A stretch of DNA of 64,000 nt. Origin: Flavobacteriales bacterium UBA3376 (lineage in GTDB: Bacteria; Bacteroidota; Bacteroidia; Flavobacteriales; Weeksellaceae). Of this stretch, positions 8,290 through 17,442 are shown in pieces. Within the stretch, counting starts at the first letter, position 1. Each line of letters begins with the position of its first letter. Both the position numbers and the translations under genes were made by a program. The notes beneath the pieces are model-generated. The model searched no databases and was not told the DNA's origin. It saw nothing but the letters and a program-made list of their open reading frames with translations. The stretch covers positions 1-64,000 of the forward strand of contig DEQC01000030.1 of the NCBI GenBank assembly GCA_002359055.1, in the 5' to 3' direction.

Positions 8290-8709
8290 TTAATTTAATT
8301 CATCGAAAAAAGCCAGATATTTATCTTCTGCTTTTCTCATTTTTTGTTCTTCTTCTTCGGTTGCATCGTCATATTTCATAAAGTGCAAAATGCCGTGTAT
8401 CATGACTCTTGCCAGTTCATTTTGAAAAGTGACTTTGTTGATTGCTGCATTTTCCTCGATTCTATCGATGCTAATAAAAATATCTCCAGCCAATGATTTT
8501 CCTTTGGAAGTTTGAAATCCGATTACATCTGTATAATAATCGTGTTTCAAAAAATCTTTATTGATTTGAAGCAAATATTCATCATCGCAAAATATATAAT
8601 TTACTTCTTGGATTTTGTATCCTTCCATTTCAACTGATCGATGTATCCAATCTTTCCAAAGGGATTCATTATCAATTTTAAAGTCAGTTTCATAAAACAA
8701 TGCAATCAT
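8290..8709 (-). CDS. ybeY: Endoribonuclease YbeY (rRNA maturation)
   Basis: A 139-residue UPF0054 metalloprotein that acts in 16S rRNA 3'-end maturation and ribosome quality control. The family metal motif HGxLHxxGYDH appears here as HGILHFMKYDD (H105, H109, D115), so the third histidine ligand is replaced by aspartate. Other conserved parts are present (DVIGFQT and GDIFISIDR). It is the first gene of the ybeY-mnmG-methyltransferase group. A -7 box (TAAATTTG) ends four bases before its ATG, so the message may be leaderless. Confidence 0.93.
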   Translation of the reverse strand: MIALFYETDFKIDNESLWKDWIHRSVEMEGYKIQEVNYIFCDDEYLLQINKDFLKHDYYTDVIGFQTSKGKSLAGDIFISIDRIEENAAINKVTFQNELARVMIHGILHFMKYDDATEEEEQKMRKAEDKYLAFFDELN

Positions 8710-8713
8710 GCTG

Positions 8714-8721
8714 CAAATTTA
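8714..8721 (-). promoter_or_regulatory. -7 promoter box before ybeY
   Basis: Minus-strand TAAATTTG is a full TAnnTTTG match, followed by CAGC and then the ybeY ATG. It overlaps the end of the patatin gene (stop at 8719), which is upstream on the same strand. Confidence 0.5.
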
Positions 8722-10926
8722 AAACCAAAATCCGAGAGATACATTGAATAAACCTCTTTTTGTGGAAGGAGAATATGTCCATAGTCCGATGATAGGTCCC
8801 AATGGGCTGTCATATCCATAACCAAGACCGTATCCAGTGAATTGATATTTTAAAGGTTGAATGTCTTCGAAATCGTTTTTTAAACTGGCCATATTGAAAA
8901 AACCAGACAAATAATGGTTTCTTAGGATTTTGGCTTGAAGTTTTCCTCCTACCAACATCAAATGATCGCCAGCCGAAGTGATAAAAGGTAAACCATAAAA
9001 CCTCGAATAATTCATAAAATCTTGTTCGACAAATCCACCCAAAATAAATTTCTGAGTCGTGAGCGCTTGTCCAGTGATATAATTTCCATAATCTCCGAAA
9101 AGATTGATCGATAACCAAGAATTGAACGGACGGTTGAATTGAACTTTTGCGCGTATCAAAGAGCTATTGGAAAAGTTTTCTGCATTTGAACTGAAATGGT
9201 ATTTGAATTTTCCATCGACTTTAATTCCTCTTCTCGGGAAATTCGGATTGTCCAAATTATCGGCTTTGAAATAACCATAGAAACTCATATAATAGTTGTC
9301 CTCCATTCGCTTGAAAGGATCATCGTTTGGAAGATTATTGGTTTTTATATCCAAATATTGATGTTCTAAACCTGCACCAATTGCATATTTTTCGAACAAG
9401 GTCGATTGAATATAAAATTGATTGATGAATTCATGGAATTTGTAGGTCAAATGAACATTTGGATAATCTGGGTCGAAATTGCTAATCTTAGCTTCCGAAC
9501 GGAAGTTGTTGAATTTCGAATTGAATCCAAAACTTGGAAGTACGCCATTATCGATAAAATAATTCACCGAATATCTTGGGAAATCTCCAAGGATCAAATC
9601 GGCCGATAAAATAGAGTTTTTGAATAAAACTTGTTTGCTGGTAAAGTTGACCAATAAACCAGTTTTGAATAAATCATCATAATGCAAACCGAATTTCAAT
9701 GACTGTTTGCTCGGCTTTTCTTGCACCAAAATATTGAGCGTTTTATGTCCCCTTTCGTTTTGTCTAATTCTATAATAGATTTTATCAAAATTTCCTGACG
9801 AATAAAGCGTTTTTACTCCATCTCTAATGGTTTCATAAGAAGCCAATTGCGGAGGTCTGATGCCGAGTTTCCCTTGAATATAAGTTTCATTGAAAGATTT
9901 CAATCCGCGGATGTTTATGTCAGTAATTAATTGATAATCATTGACTGGCGGAACACTGTGTTTGATTTCAGGATGACCTTGTCTTTTGGCAATTTCTTTT
10001 AATTCATCCAAAACATTTTCAGCAGCAACTTTTCCAGCAATAATTATTTCATCTTTATTGTCGAAGCTTGTGACTCCATACCCTTTTAGATTTGGTTTAA
10101 TGGTCAAATCGACCAATTTACTCTGTTCTGCTGACTTTTCAACGATGTTGTAAGTAATCAATTGTTCGATGACTTTGGTAGCTGATCTTAATTCTTCTTG
10201 AGAAGCCAATCCATCTTGCAAATCAATTCCAATGATATAATCCGCACCTAAATCCAAAACTTCCTGAACGGGATAATTATTTCTTACACCTCCATCGATA
10301 TACAATTCACCATCGATATAAACAGGATCAAACAAAGTCGGATAAGCTCCACTCGCCATCACGATTTGAGGCAAAAATCCTTCATTGAAAGTCACAGCTT
10401 CACCTGTACTTAGTTTTGTAGCTATACAAACAAAAGGAATGCGCAATTCATTGAAATTTTCAATATCGTGGGTATGACGAAATAGATAAGATAATTCGTC
10501 TATGGTTCCTTGACCGCTCGAAATTGCATTGGGAATAGACAATTTAAAATCGTCAAAAGGCAATTCTAATACATATTTTTCTCTGTAAGTTTTATCAAAA
10601 AAAGGCAATTCCGTTCTGGATTTCTCATTTAAAATCAAAGCATTTAAATCCAGGGAATACATGATTTTTTCTAATTCATCGGCCGAATAACCCGATGCGT
10701 AAAGTGCACCTATTATGGCTCCAATACTCGTTCCGCCTATATAATCAATTTTAACTCCAGCTTCTTCAATTACTTTTAAAGCACCAATATGCGCATAACC
10801 TTTGGCTCCTCCTCCACTCAACACCAATCCTACTTTAGGTCGATCTTCTTGAGCATTAAGTTGAAGGCTTGCAGCAAAAAAAATAAGTACAGTCCATAAA
10901 AATGGGAAATTGAATATTTTTCGCAT
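8719..10926 (-). CDS. Patatin-like phospholipase with C-terminal outer-membrane barrel
   Basis: A 735-residue protein resembling PlpD-type autotransported lipases. Order: signal peptide (1-25, ending LNAQ); patatin domain (about 30-300) with oxyanion-hole GGGAKG (38-43), nucleophile elbow GTSIG (Ser67) and catalytic Asp211 in DGG; a POTRA-like segment (about 330-400, with INIRGLKSFNETYIQGKLGI); then a long beta-rich region of alternating residues ending in aromatic FWF, typical of an Omp85-type barrel. The lipase part is presumably held at or moved across the outer membrane. It is a single-gene unit ahead of ybeY. The physiological lipid is unknown. Confidence 0.9.
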   Translation of the reverse strand: MRKIFNFPFLWTVLIFFAASLQLNAQEDRPKVGLVLSGGGAKGYAHIGALKVIEEAGVKIDYIGGTSIGAIIGALYASGYSADELEKIMYSLDLNALILNEKSRTELPFFDKTYREKYVLELPFDDFKLSIPNAISSGQGTIDELSYLFRHTHDIENFNELRIPFVCIATKLSTGEAVTFNEGFLPQIVMASGAYPTLFDPVYIDGELYIDGGVRNNYPVQEVLDLGADYIIGIDLQDGLASQEELRSATKVIEQLITYNIVEKSAEQSKLVDLTIKPNLKGYGVTSFDNKDEIIIAGKVAAENVLDELKEIAKRQGHPEIKHSVPPVNDYQLITDINIRGLKSFNETYIQGKLGIRPPQLASYETIRDGVKTLYSSGNFDKIYYRIRQNERGHKTLNILVQEKPSKQSLKFGLHYDDLFKTGLLVNFTSKQVLFKNSILSADLILGDFPRYSVNYFIDNGVLPSFGFNSKFNNFRSEAKISNFDPDYPNVHLTYKFHEFINQFYIQSTLFEKYAIGAGLEHQYLDIKTNNLPNDDPFKRMEDNYYMSFYGYFKADNLDNPNFPRRGIKVDGKFKYHFSSNAENFSNSSLIRAKVQFNRPFNSWLSINLFGDYGNYITGQALTTQKFILGGFVEQDFMNYSRFYGLPFITSAGDHLMLVGGKLQAKILRNHYLSGFFNMASLKNDFEDIQPLKYQFTGYGLGYGYDSPLGPIIGLWTYSPSTKRGLFNVSLGFWF

Positions 10927-10989
10927 AAGTCAAAGCTGATCTAATGATTTAATGTGTTAAAATACACATTCCTATTCGTACAAATGTAC

Positions 10990-10997
10990 TATTTTTG
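10990..10997 (+). promoter_or_regulatory. -7 promoter box before asd
   Basis: TATTTTTG matches TAnnTTTG. It lies 18 bases before the asd ATG, giving a leader of about 12 bases. No clear -33 element was found. Confidence 0.5.
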
Positions 10998-11015
10998 TTA
11001 AAAAATTAGCCAAAG

Positions 11016-12005
11016 ATGAAAATTGCAGTTGTAGGTGTCACCGGTATGGTTGGGCAAATTATTTTAGATGTTTTGAAGGAAAGAAATTTTCCTGTGAGTG
11101 AATTGATTCCAGTGGCTTCTGAAAGATCAGTCGGAAGTGAAATTGAATTTGGAGGAAAAATTCATAAAATTGTTTCGATTGAAACTGCATTTGAAAAACA
11201 ACCCAACATTGCTTTATTTTCTGCAGGTGGCGATTTGTCCAGAGAATGGGCGAAAAAATTTGCTGAGAATGGATGTAGAGTAATCGATAATTCATCGGCT
11301 TTCAGAATGGATGCAGATGTGCCTTTGATTGTTCCGGAAATCAATGGAGACTTGCTGGCAGATGAACATTATTTGATATCGAATCCCAATTGTTCTACCA
11401 CTCAATTGGTAATGGTTTTGAATCCAATTCATAAAAAATATAAAATCAAAAGAGTCATAGTTTCAACTTATCAATCAGTGACTGGAACTGGTAAGGATGC
11501 AGTTGAGCAATTGGAAAATGAAATCGCTGGGAAAACTGCGAATATGGTTTATCCTTATCCTATTTTTAAAAATGCAATTCCTCATTGCGATACTTTCGAT
11601 GAATTGGGTTATACCAAGGAAGAATTGAAATTGATGCGTGAAACTCAAAAGATTTTGGACGATCGAACTATTGCTGTTACAGCAACTGCAGTAAGAGTTC
11701 CCGTGCAAGGTGGACATTCTGAATCTGTCAATTTAGAATTGAGAAATCCATTTGAATTAACGGATTTGAGAAAACTTTTGCATCAAACAGAAGGTGTGAC
11801 TTTACAGGACAATACAGATACCAATACTTATCCGATGCCGATTTATGCCGAAGGAAAGGATGATGTTTTTGTCGGTCGTATCAGAAGAGATTTGTCGCAA
11901 GCGAATTCATTGAATATGTGGATAGTTTCTGATAATTTAAGAAAAGGTGCAGCGACCAATACTGTTCAAATCGCTGAATATTTATTGAAAAATAATTTGG
12001 TCTAA
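11016..12005 (+). CDS. asd: Aspartate-semialdehyde dehydrogenase
   Basis: A 329-residue enzyme that reduces aspartyl phosphate to aspartate semialdehyde with NADPH, supplying lysine/diaminopimelate, threonine and methionine. The N-terminal GVTGMVGQ is the NADP motif. The catalytic cysteine is C126 in NPNCSTTQ, and H234 in QGGHSE is the acid/base residue. R227 lies in the preceding strand. The length fits the Gram-positive/Bacteroidota-type ASADH. It is followed after 18 bases by the SpoU methyltransferase gene and is probably cotranscribed with it, although the functions are unrelated. Confidence 0.96.
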   Translation: MKIAVVGVTGMVGQIILDVLKERNFPVSELIPVASERSVGSEIEFGGKIHKIVSIETAFEKQPNIALFSAGGDLSREWAKKFAENGCRVIDNSSAFRMDADVPLIVPEINGDLLADEHYLISNPNCSTTQLVMVLNPIHKKYKIKRVIVSTYQSVTGTGKDAVEQLENEIAGKTANMVYPYPIFKNAIPHCDTFDELGYTKEELKLMRETQKILDDRTIAVTATAVRVPVQGGHSESVNLELRNPFELTDLRKLLHQTEGVTLQDNTDTNTYPMPIYAEGKDDVFVGRIRRDLSQANSLNMWIVSDNLRKGAATNTVQIAEYLLKNNLV

Positions 12006-12023
12006 ATCGGCTAATCCATCGAA

Positions 12024-12797
12024 ATGTATATAGAAAGCGCTCAAAATCAAAGAATTAAAAATTTAATTAAACTTCAACAAAAATCCAGAGAAAGAAAAAA
12101 TCAAGGAATTTTTCTGGTGGAAGGAATTCAAGAAAATGATTTGGCTCTGAAAGCGCAATTTGAAGCCGTTGAGTTTTATGTGTGCGAGGATATATTTGAT
12201 GGATCGATTGAACTTAATCATTTTAAAGTTTTCAAACTTTCTCCTGCCCTATTTGAGAAATTGGTTTATCGCAAAACTACGGGAGGAATTTTAGGAGTTT
12301 ATAAAACCAAGGAAAATTCTTTGGATGCTATACAACTCAAGGATGGAGCTTTGGTGGTGGTTTTAGAATCCATAGAAAAACCAGGAAATTTAGGAGCGGT
12401 TTTGAGAACTTGTGATGCTGCTGGTGTTGATTTATTGATAGTTTGCGATCCATTGGTCGATTTTTACAATCCAAATGTTATCAGAAGTAGTGTGGGAACA
12501 GTTTTTACGAATCAAATCGCAGCAGCCGATAAACAAAAAGTTGCCGACTGGTTAAAAACTAACGAGGTGAAAATTTATTCCACATATTTGAGAGAAGATA
12601 CCAAAAGTTTGTATGCGATGGATTTTAGAAAGAATTCAGCCATTGTTTTAGGCACAGAAAATTCGGGTTTGTCAGATTTTTGGTTGGAGGTATCCGATGA
12701 ATTGATAAAAATTCCTATGCATGGAAAAGTTGACTCATTGAATATTTCCAATGCGGCAGCGATTTGCATTTATGAAGCTGTTCGTCAAAAATCATAG
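12024..12797 (+). CDS. TrmH/SpoU-family RNA 2'-O-methyltransferase
   Basis: A 257-residue SPOUT enzyme. The N-terminal substrate-binding domain (about 1-95) begins with SAQNQRIKNLIKLQQKSRER and ends before TTGGILGV. The knot domain carries the three SpoU motifs: VLESIEKPGNLGAVLRTCDA, VLGTENSGLS and IPMHGKVDSLNISNAAAI. Members methylate a ribose in 23S rRNA (RlmB type) or tRNA. Which RNA this one targets cannot be told from sequence alone. It follows asd at 18 bases. Confidence 0.9.
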   Translation: MYIESAQNQRIKNLIKLQQKSRERKNQGIFLVEGIQENDLALKAQFEAVEFYVCEDIFDGSIELNHFKVFKLSPALFEKLVYRKTTGGILGVYKTKENSLDAIQLKDGALVVVLESIEKPGNLGAVLRTCDAAGVDLLIVCDPLVDFYNPNVIRSSVGTVFTNQIAAADKQKVADWLKTNEVKIYSTYLREDTKSLYAMDFRKNSAIVLGTENSGLSDFWLEVSDELIKIPMHGKVDSLNISNAAAICIYEAVRQKS

Positions 12798-12911
12798 ATC
12801 AAATTGATTTTAATTTCTGAATTCATGTAATAAAACTGATTGAGTCGGATGTATTTATACCTAATAAAAAAATTTGTGTTAAATTAACTGATTAAAATTA
12901 AAATTTAAGAC

Positions 12912-13511
12912 ATGAAAAAGTATTTGACTATCTTAATGCTGATTTGTTTTTTATTCGCTTATGCACAAGAAACCAAACATCCTTTTCAACTTAATATAGG
13001 ATCTGATATAGGAAATTCAAAGGTTGAAATGAATGATCACTCCGTTAACTCTTCCACCAATGGTCTTTTTGTAGATTTAAATTATTCTTTAAAATTTATT
13101 CGTTTTGAAACAGGTTTGGGTTATTTCAATACGCAAGGAAATTGGGCTGAATCTGGTAATTCCTATTTTATGGAAAATCAATATTTGAATATTCCTTTGG
13201 GAATAAGTGGTCAATTTGGTTTTAAAAGAGGTGAAGAAGTTACTCAATCCCCATTGTCTTTATTGATCGGAGTTGGAGTTTACACCAACTATTTGATGCA
13301 ATCTAAAATCGAAGGTTTGAATAAGGAAAATGATTTAGGTTGGAATTTTGGAATGTATTCTAAAATCGGTGCGAATTTTCAAATGAACGATTTACTTTTT
13401 TTAGGTGTTGGATTGAAAACCCAAAGAGATTTTTCAGACATCGATAAGAATGATATTTCTGTGAAGCAAAATCGAAATGTGTTTTATTTCAATTTAGGAT
13501 TTGATTTATAG
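12912..13511 (+). CDS. Small outer-membrane beta-barrel protein
   Basis: A 199-residue exported protein. A signal peptide (1-19, ending FAYAQ) is followed by alternating hydrophobic strands with glycine and aromatic residues (for example FETGLGYFNTQGNW and LSLLIGVGVY), ending in FNLGFDL. This is the pattern of eight-strand flavobacterial barrels of the porin/PorT-like superfamily. No enzymatic motif is seen and I cannot assign a more precise function. It has its own terminator immediately downstream. Confidence 0.65.
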   Translation: MKKYLTILMLICFLFAYAQETKHPFQLNIGSDIGNSKVEMNDHSVNSSTNGLFVDLNYSLKFIRFETGLGYFNTQGNWAESGNSYFMENQYLNIPLGISGQFGFKRGEEVTQSPLSLLIGVGVYTNYLMQSKIEGLNKENDLGWNFGMYSKIGANFQMNDLLFLGVGLKTQRDFSDIDKNDISVKQNRNVFYFNLGFDL

Positions 13512-13529
13512 AAAAATGAAATATTATGG

Positions 13530-13571
13530 AATTGCTGTTATTCTAATTACTTTAACAGCAATTTTTTTTTT
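13530..13571 (+). terminator. Intrinsic terminator after the small barrel gene
   Basis: An 11-bp perfect stem AATTGCTGTTA / TAACAGCAATT (13530-13540 with 13553-13563) is followed by a run of T to 13571. The hairpin also lies inside a 25-codon open frame (13516-13593), which I regard as incidental. Confidence 0.85.
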
Positions 13572-13672
13572 TGCTCAAAAATTAAAAATTTAATTCTTCT
13601 TTAAAGCACTTCAAAAATTTCTCTAAAAGTGAGCAAAAAACGACCTATTTTAATTAAGCTCTAACGAAAAAT

Positions 13673-14383
13673 CTAATTAAAAATGACCGTCAACACTTCC
13701 AAAGATTTTGGTGGTCTAAAATCGCTTATATGAAGCTCGTAGTATTTCAAAAGTATGTTGATGAGTGATTTTCTTTGGTTTTGGTTGAAGAGATTTTCAG
13801 TTTGCTGAAAAAAATCCAGTTGAATTAATTTTTCCCATGATTTCAGTTCATCACCATCGACAAAAAAATGTCCAGGATTTGCATCGGTTGAAATTCCTTC
13901 GACCAAATCAAAATATTTTGAGTCGAAATCAATGTTGGGATAAAATCCTAAATAAACGGTTAGGTTCAACAAAAACCAAAGATGAAAATCGGCATAGCAA
14001 TTTTGGTTCTCATCAAATTTCAAAAGTGAAGTTTGAAGGAATTCGTACAAATTTGGATTGTATTCTTCTTCTTTCAAAACCGAATGTAGAACTTCTGCTA
14101 AAAATAGAGCAATGCAAGTTTTTTCAGCTTGTGAATGTAGGTTTATATAATGTCGACTTTGTCTAACTTCGCTAAAATGGTTGAGCGATGTGTTTTTATT
14201 TTCTTTATAAACCACTTCAATTTGAGTCAAAGGATGAAAAAGTGCGCTGATTTTCTGTTTTTTTGAATGAGTGCCTTTGACAAAGAAAGATTGAATACCT
14301 GTTTTTTGGGTATAGCATTTAAGGATTTTCCCAGTTTCTCCATATTGAATCGAAGACAGAACGATGGCTTCAGTTTTTATCAT
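13673..14383 (-). CDS. recO: DNA repair protein RecO
   Basis: A 236-residue RecO protein, which loads RecA onto SSB-coated DNA with RecR and anneals strands. The N-terminal OB fold begins MIKTEAIVLSSIQYGETGKILKCYTQ, as in the family; the rest is helical. The zinc-finger cysteines found in some RecO proteins are absent. The gene starts one base after the porZ stop, so the two are transcribed and probably translated together. Confidence 0.92.
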   Translation of the reverse strand: MIKTEAIVLSSIQYGETGKILKCYTQKTGIQSFFVKGTHSKKQKISALFHPLTQIEVVYKENKNTSLNHFSEVRQSRHYINLHSQAEKTCIALFLAEVLHSVLKEEEYNPNLYEFLQTSLLKFDENQNCYADFHLWFLLNLTVYLGFYPNIDFDSKYFDLVEGISTDANPGHFFVDGDELKSWEKLIQLDFFQQTENLFNQNQRKSLINILLKYYELHISDFRPPKSLEVLTVIFN

Positions 14384-14384
14384 T

Positions 14385-16652
14385 TTATCTTACGATTGCA
14401 ATTTTAGTTTGTTTGCTTTGAGAGGCATCTTTATTGGTCATCAAAACCAAATAAATCCCAGAAGCGACATATTTTCCATTCATATTTCGAGTGTCCCATT
14501 TGGCAACTCCTCCGCTCGCTTTGGTGTGATAGATTAAATTTCCGACTACATCTACTATTCTTACGTCTGCATCATTCGGCAAACCTTTGATGGTCACTTC
14601 GCCTTTGAATCCAGGTCTGACAGGATTTGGATAAGAATACACATCTCCGAACGAATCTCCCACTTCTACAGCATCGCTTCGATAAGAAACAAGTCCTTTG
14701 TCAGTAGCAAAAAATACCACTCCCGATTGATTGTCGATGGCTATTTTGTTGACTTTATTGGAAGGCAAAGGCGAATTACCTGAGGTAAAGTGATGAACGG
14801 TTTTAGTACCGTCAGATGAGAAGCAATAAACACCGCCGGTTTCAGTAGCCACCCATTTTTGATTGGCTCCGTCAATGGCGATATCATTGATTTGAACATC
14901 GGTCAATAAAGCTTCTGGTATTCCATTTTGTTCGATGATAACGGGTTGGGTTTGGAAATTTCCTGATTTGATGGATTCGATGGGATTGTATAAAACCCTT
15001 AGTCCCATGATGGTTCCTATCCAAAGTGTTCCATTCATATCCACAGCTACTGCAGGAACTTCACTCGATGGTAAATCTCCTCTTTCAACATTTGCATCTA
15101 CGGTATAGACCTCGTTCATATCGGTCATTTTCAAACCACTACTACTTCTTGGCAAAGCAGCAAATACATAATCTCTATAAAAAAATGGTTTTCTCGCTCC
15201 TGTGTCACTTCCCGAGGCCAATAAATCGATGGATTCCCAAGTATCATTGGGAGTTTTTTTATGCATAAAAGATTTATATCCAGGTTCAGCAGTGGATTGT
15301 TGCACCCATAGATTTCCTTCGTCATCGAATCTTGACCCTCCTATTCTCGCACGAAATATCAACGTACTGTTGTCTTCATTATAATTCTCAACCATTTGAC
15401 CATTTTTGAATTTAAGCAATCCAATATTGGGCGAGGTTTCGTTCCAACTCGGGAACTCTAAATAAGTTGAAACATAAAATTCTGTGATATCATTTGGATT
15501 GACTTCAATATCGACCACGTCTTTTGCGTTGAGCATATCTTCAGATTTATAATGAATCCATTGTTCACCATCGAAATGATAAAAACCATTGGGATTTGAA
15601 AGGGGTTGATAGAAGTTTTGAATACTACCTGGAGCAATCCAAATTTGGTCTTGTACTGCAGTTACTGACAAAGATTGATTGTTGTAAGGTCCATCGGGTT
15701 TTATGCTTAAATTATCTCTTAAAAGTCCATATCGACGCGAACCACCGTAAGTGATATTGTTGACTTTGATACCGATATTGAGCGGATGTTCGTATTCGTG
15801 AGAATCGATGAGGTTTAAGTTTTCATCATAATTACTAACTCGTGTGTATTGAGTTATGCTTAGCACATTTCCATTGACATTAATGTTTGTTAAAGATGGA
15901 AAATTTCCCCAAAAAGACCAGTTTTCTCCATCGAATAAATAGATATTGTCTCCTGTAGAAGCCAATATTTGATTTTGAAATAAAACAATTTGTTTAAATT
16001 CAGTATTGGGCAATTGATTGACTTGTTCCCAAGCGACGAAATTTGCAATAAATTCGTTCATGGGATGCGTATAAACACCTTTTTCACTTGCGGCGTAAAT
16101 CGCTCCTTCAAAAACAACGGATTCGTTCACGGCAAAATAAGCATTGGCTTGAGTGAAATAAACAGTTTCTAAAAATTCTTGTTCGATCAAATCAAAAGAA
16201 GCCAAACCAAATTCACCAGAAATAATGGCTGAATTCCCAAATGGGAAGATATGATTTACAATTTTGCTTCCTGTATAGAATTGATGCAGAGGAATTTCAA
16301 GTAAATTATAATTTTCATCTTCACCCAAAATATCTATTTCTCCACTTTCGTATCCGATCAAAATAAAACCCAATTCATGATTGAATGTAAACGAGCTAAT
16401 TCCTACATCATTTAATTCATCGACCTTTGAATTCTTCTCAATTTCTTGCGTATTGGGATCGTAAATAAAAAATCCATTTTCAGAACTCGCAAAGATATAT
16501 CCATTGACTTCGAACAAGTGTCTAATATTGCCATAAGAGAAATAATCATCCCATTTTACTTTAGAATTTTGTGCAAAGGTTAATCCAGTGGTGGATACAA
16601 ACAAAAGCAAGCCTAAAATAATGGTAAAATACTTTTGAAATCGTGTGTTCAT
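14385..16652 (-). CDS. porZ: Type IX secretion system surface protein PorZ
   Basis: A 755-residue protein with a signal peptide (about 1-27), two beta-propeller regions of two-component-regulator type repeats (for example GTLWIGTIMGLRVLYN, NQKWVATETGGVYCF and GVVFFATDKGLVSY), and a C-terminal sorting-type domain starting near DVYSYPNPVRPGFKGEV and ending KQTKIAIVR. This layout and length match PorZ, the part of the cell-surface attachment complex (PorU-PorV-PorQ-PorZ) that cleaves and anchors type IX cargo. Pairing with recO downstream is usual in Flavobacteriia. Its partner porQ is at 41305 in this window. Confidence 0.87.
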   Translation of the reverse strand: MNTRFQKYFTIILGLLLFVSTTGLTFAQNSKVKWDDYFSYGNIRHLFEVNGYIFASSENGFFIYDPNTQEIEKNSKVDELNDVGISSFTFNHELGFILIGYESGEIDILGEDENYNLLEIPLHQFYTGSKIVNHIFPFGNSAIISGEFGLASFDLIEQEFLETVYFTQANAYFAVNESVVFEGAIYAASEKGVYTHPMNEFIANFVAWEQVNQLPNTEFKQIVLFQNQILASTGDNIYLFDGENWSFWGNFPSLTNINVNGNVLSITQYTRVSNYDENLNLIDSHEYEHPLNIGIKVNNITYGGSRRYGLLRDNLSIKPDGPYNNQSLSVTAVQDQIWIAPGSIQNFYQPLSNPNGFYHFDGEQWIHYKSEDMLNAKDVVDIEVNPNDITEFYVSTYLEFPSWNETSPNIGLLKFKNGQMVENYNEDNSTLIFRARIGGSRFDDEGNLWVQQSTAEPGYKSFMHKKTPNDTWESIDLLASGSDTGARKPFFYRDYVFAALPRSSSGLKMTDMNEVYTVDANVERGDLPSSEVPAVAVDMNGTLWIGTIMGLRVLYNPIESIKSGNFQTQPVIIEQNGIPEALLTDVQINDIAIDGANQKWVATETGGVYCFSSDGTKTVHHFTSGNSPLPSNKVNKIAIDNQSGVVFFATDKGLVSYRSDAVEVGDSFGDVYSYPNPVRPGFKGEVTIKGLPNDADVRIVDVVGNLIYHTKASGGVAKWDTRNMNGKYVASGIYLVLMTNKDASQSKQTKIAIVR

Positions 16653-16709
16653 AAGTCAAATTAGTGTATGTAAAATCAACGGAAGTATCTGTTTTTTAGT
16701 ATTGAAAAC

Positions 16710-17420
16710 TTAGAAGTTTTGTTTGACCATATACTTATCATAGAAGGCTTTTATATGGCCCACAGCCTCATCTGCTGTATCGACCAATCGATACAAATCA
16801 AAGTCCTCTTCGGATATATAGCCTGAAGCTAAAACCTGTTCTTTGAGCCAATCGATAATTCCCGACCAATATTCAGTTCCTACCAATACGATTGGAAATC
16901 TACCAGTTTTTTTGGTTTGAACCAATGTCAGTGCTTCAAAAGTTTCGTCCAAAGTTCCTAATCCACCGGGTAGAACAATGAATCCTTGTGCGTATTTGAC
17001 AAACATAACTTTTCGTGCAAAGAAATAGTCGAAATTGATGCTGTAGTCGTAGTCCACAAATTCATTCAATCCTTTTTCAAAAGGCAAACTAATTCCTAAA
17101 CCAACTGATTTCCCTTGACCTCTTTGAGCGCCTTTGTTGGCAGCTTCCATGATTCCAGGCCCACCACCTGTGATCACTCCGAACCCTAATTGAGTCAATT
17201 GATAACCAATTTCTTCGGCAATTTTATAATATTCTGAGTCGGGTTGTGTCCTTGCTGATCCAAAAACGGAAACGCAGGGACCTATTTTTGACATGGTTTC
17301 ATAACCTTCTACAAATTCTGACATGATTTTAAACAAAGCCCATGAGTCATTTGATTTGACTTCATTCCATGTTTTTGGTGCCAGTTTTTCTCTTATTCTA
17401 TCGCCATCTTTATCTATCAT
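16710..17420 (-). CDS. LOG-family nucleotide-monophosphate phosphoribohydrolase
   Basis: A 236-residue member of the lysine-decarboxylase-like (LOG, TIGR00730) family. Visible signature residues are GGGPGIMEAANKGA (85-98), R136-K137 and the PGGLGTLDE motif (151-159), which forms the catalytic and nucleotide-binding site. Characterised members hydrolyse cytokinin riboside 5'-monophosphate or AMP to the free base and ribose 5-phosphate; the bacterial role is often unclear. The gene lies 22 bases downstream of the exonuclease/GIY-YIG gene on the same strand. Confidence 0.9.
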   Translation of the reverse strand: MIDKDGDRIREKLAPKTWNEVKSNDSWALFKIMSEFVEGYETMSKIGPCVSVFGSARTQPDSEYYKIAEEIGYQLTQLGFGVITGGGPGIMEAANKGAQRGQGKSVGLGISLPFEKGLNEFVDYDYSINFDYFFARKVMFVKYAQGFIVLPGGLGTLDETFEALTLVQTKKTGRFPIVLVGTEYWSGIIDWLKEQVLASGYISEEDFDLYRLVDTADEAVGHIKAFYDKYMVKQNF

Positions 17421-17442
17421 ATCTAACTTTTTAAATCTCTGT

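Noticed and set aside
10927..11015. Possible lysine riboswitch upstream of asd
   Set aside because: The 89-base gap between the patatin gene and asd has a promoter close to the ATG and no space for the long conserved structure.
13516..13593. 25-codon hydrophobic open frame (starts MKYYGIAVILI) right after the small barrel gene
   Set aside because: Nearly all of it is the terminator hairpin and its T run; the FFF stretch is simply the T tract. No independent sign of translation.
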